Positions 5,972 to 6,022 of a stretch of DNA of 6,022 bases are shown here, in pieces. The stretch comes from Candidatus Omnitrophica bacterium UBA1562. GTDB lineage: Bacteria > Omnitrophota > Gorgyraeia > Gygaellales > Profunditerraquicolaceae. The translations under genes were made by a program, and so were the position numbers. The notes below the pieces were generated by a model, which ran no database searches, had not been told where the DNA came from, and was given only the letters and a program-made list of their open reading frames with translations. The DNA is taken from positions 1 to 6,022 of the forward strand of contig DCOU01000003.1 in NCBI GenBank assembly GCA_002322525.1. Reading direction: 5' to 3'. Position 1 is the stretch's first letter, and every line of letters starts with the position of its first letter.

Positions 5972-6000
5972 TTGATTTTTAATCCTATATATGTTATTTT
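5972..6000 (+). promoter_or_regulatory. Possible sigma-70-type promoter for a gene beyond the window
   Basis: TTGATT (5972-5977) and TATTTT (5995-6000) each match four of six bases of the -35 and -10 consensus and are 17 bases apart. Transcription would start near the palindrome at 6007-6021. In AT-rich DNA such matches occur by chance, so this is a weak call. Confidence 0.25.
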
Positions 6001-6006
6001 GTAAAT

Positions 6007-6021
6007 GGGCAAATTTTGCCC
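6007..6021. repeat. Perfect inverted repeat at the window end
   Basis: GGGCAAATTTTGCCC is a perfect 7-1-7 inverted repeat. As RNA it would form six pairs with a 3-base loop. The sequence after it is cut off, so it cannot be told whether a T-run makes it a terminator. It could instead be an operator or 5' leader hairpin of the next gene. Confidence 0.55.
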
Positions 6022-6022
6022 C

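Larger units (their letters stand above)
5882..6022. other. AT-rich non-coding tail after gspM
   Basis: This 141-base stretch has no frame with a supported start. It contains a direct repeat TTATCCC at 5884-5890 and 5899-5905, a pyrimidine-rich tract at 5937-5950, a short perfect palindrome TAGTATTACTA at 5952-5962, and a six-base inverted repeat AGGATT/AATCCT (5963-5968 and 5981-5986). No strong hairpin followed by a T-run is seen, so the operon end is not clearly marked. The tail may separate gspM from another transcription unit. Confidence 0.6.

Noticed and set aside
5991..6022. Start of a new gene at ATG 5991 or ATG 6005
   Set aside because: Both frames are open to the window end, but neither has a ribosome-binding site, and the second runs into the palindrome.

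Overview
The window is one tightly packed, single-strand operon for a type II secretion system (T2SS) inner-membrane platform and pseudopilus. In order it holds the C-terminal end of gspE (1-252), gspF (260-1483), gspG (1503-1904), gspI (1885-2283), gspJ (2252-2890), gspK (2844-3914), a GspL-like PilM/PilN fusion (3911-5338) and a GspM/PilO-like protein (5354-5881). A 141-base AT-rich tail (5882-6022) has no convincing gene. All genes are on the plus strand, and intergenic gaps are 7, 19 and 15 bases or are replaced by overlaps of 20, 32, 47 and 4 bases. No RNA gene, insertion sequence, CRISPR array or sign of recent transfer is visible.

Organism: a diderm (Gram-negative-type) bacterium with moderately AT-rich DNA, Shine-Dalgarno-led genes and TGA used as a stop (gspJ, gspK), so the standard bacterial code. 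The combination of true T2SS pseudopilins with type IV pilus-like PilM/PilN/PilO assembly proteins and no gspC or gspH nearby is unlike the proteobacterial C-to-O operon. It fits an uncultured non-proteobacterial diderm such as Omnitrophota, a PVC relative, Elusimicrobia or a deltaproteobacterial-type lineage. This placement is inference from gene content only.

How the genes work together (known biology of the system): the ATPase GspE docks on the cytoplasmic part of GspL and on GspF. GspL and GspM form the assembly platform with GspF. The platform adds the major pseudopilin GspG to a short fibre whose tip is made of the minor pseudopilins GspI, GspJ and GspK. The fibre pushes folded substrates through the secretin GspD. 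GspD, GspC, GspH and the prepilin peptidase GspO are not in the window.

Regulatory structure: start choice is decided by clear ribosome-binding sites for gspG (ATG 1503), gspJ (TTG 1252 bases into the pseudopilin block, at position 2252) and gspL (GTG 3911, overlapping the gspK TGA). Inverted repeats lie at each of the three pseudopilin-to-pseudopilin junctions. Those at I-J and J-K share a spaced nucleotide pattern that lies in different reading frames. This is the most unexplained signal in an otherwise recognisable operon. I did not find a wholly new system here.
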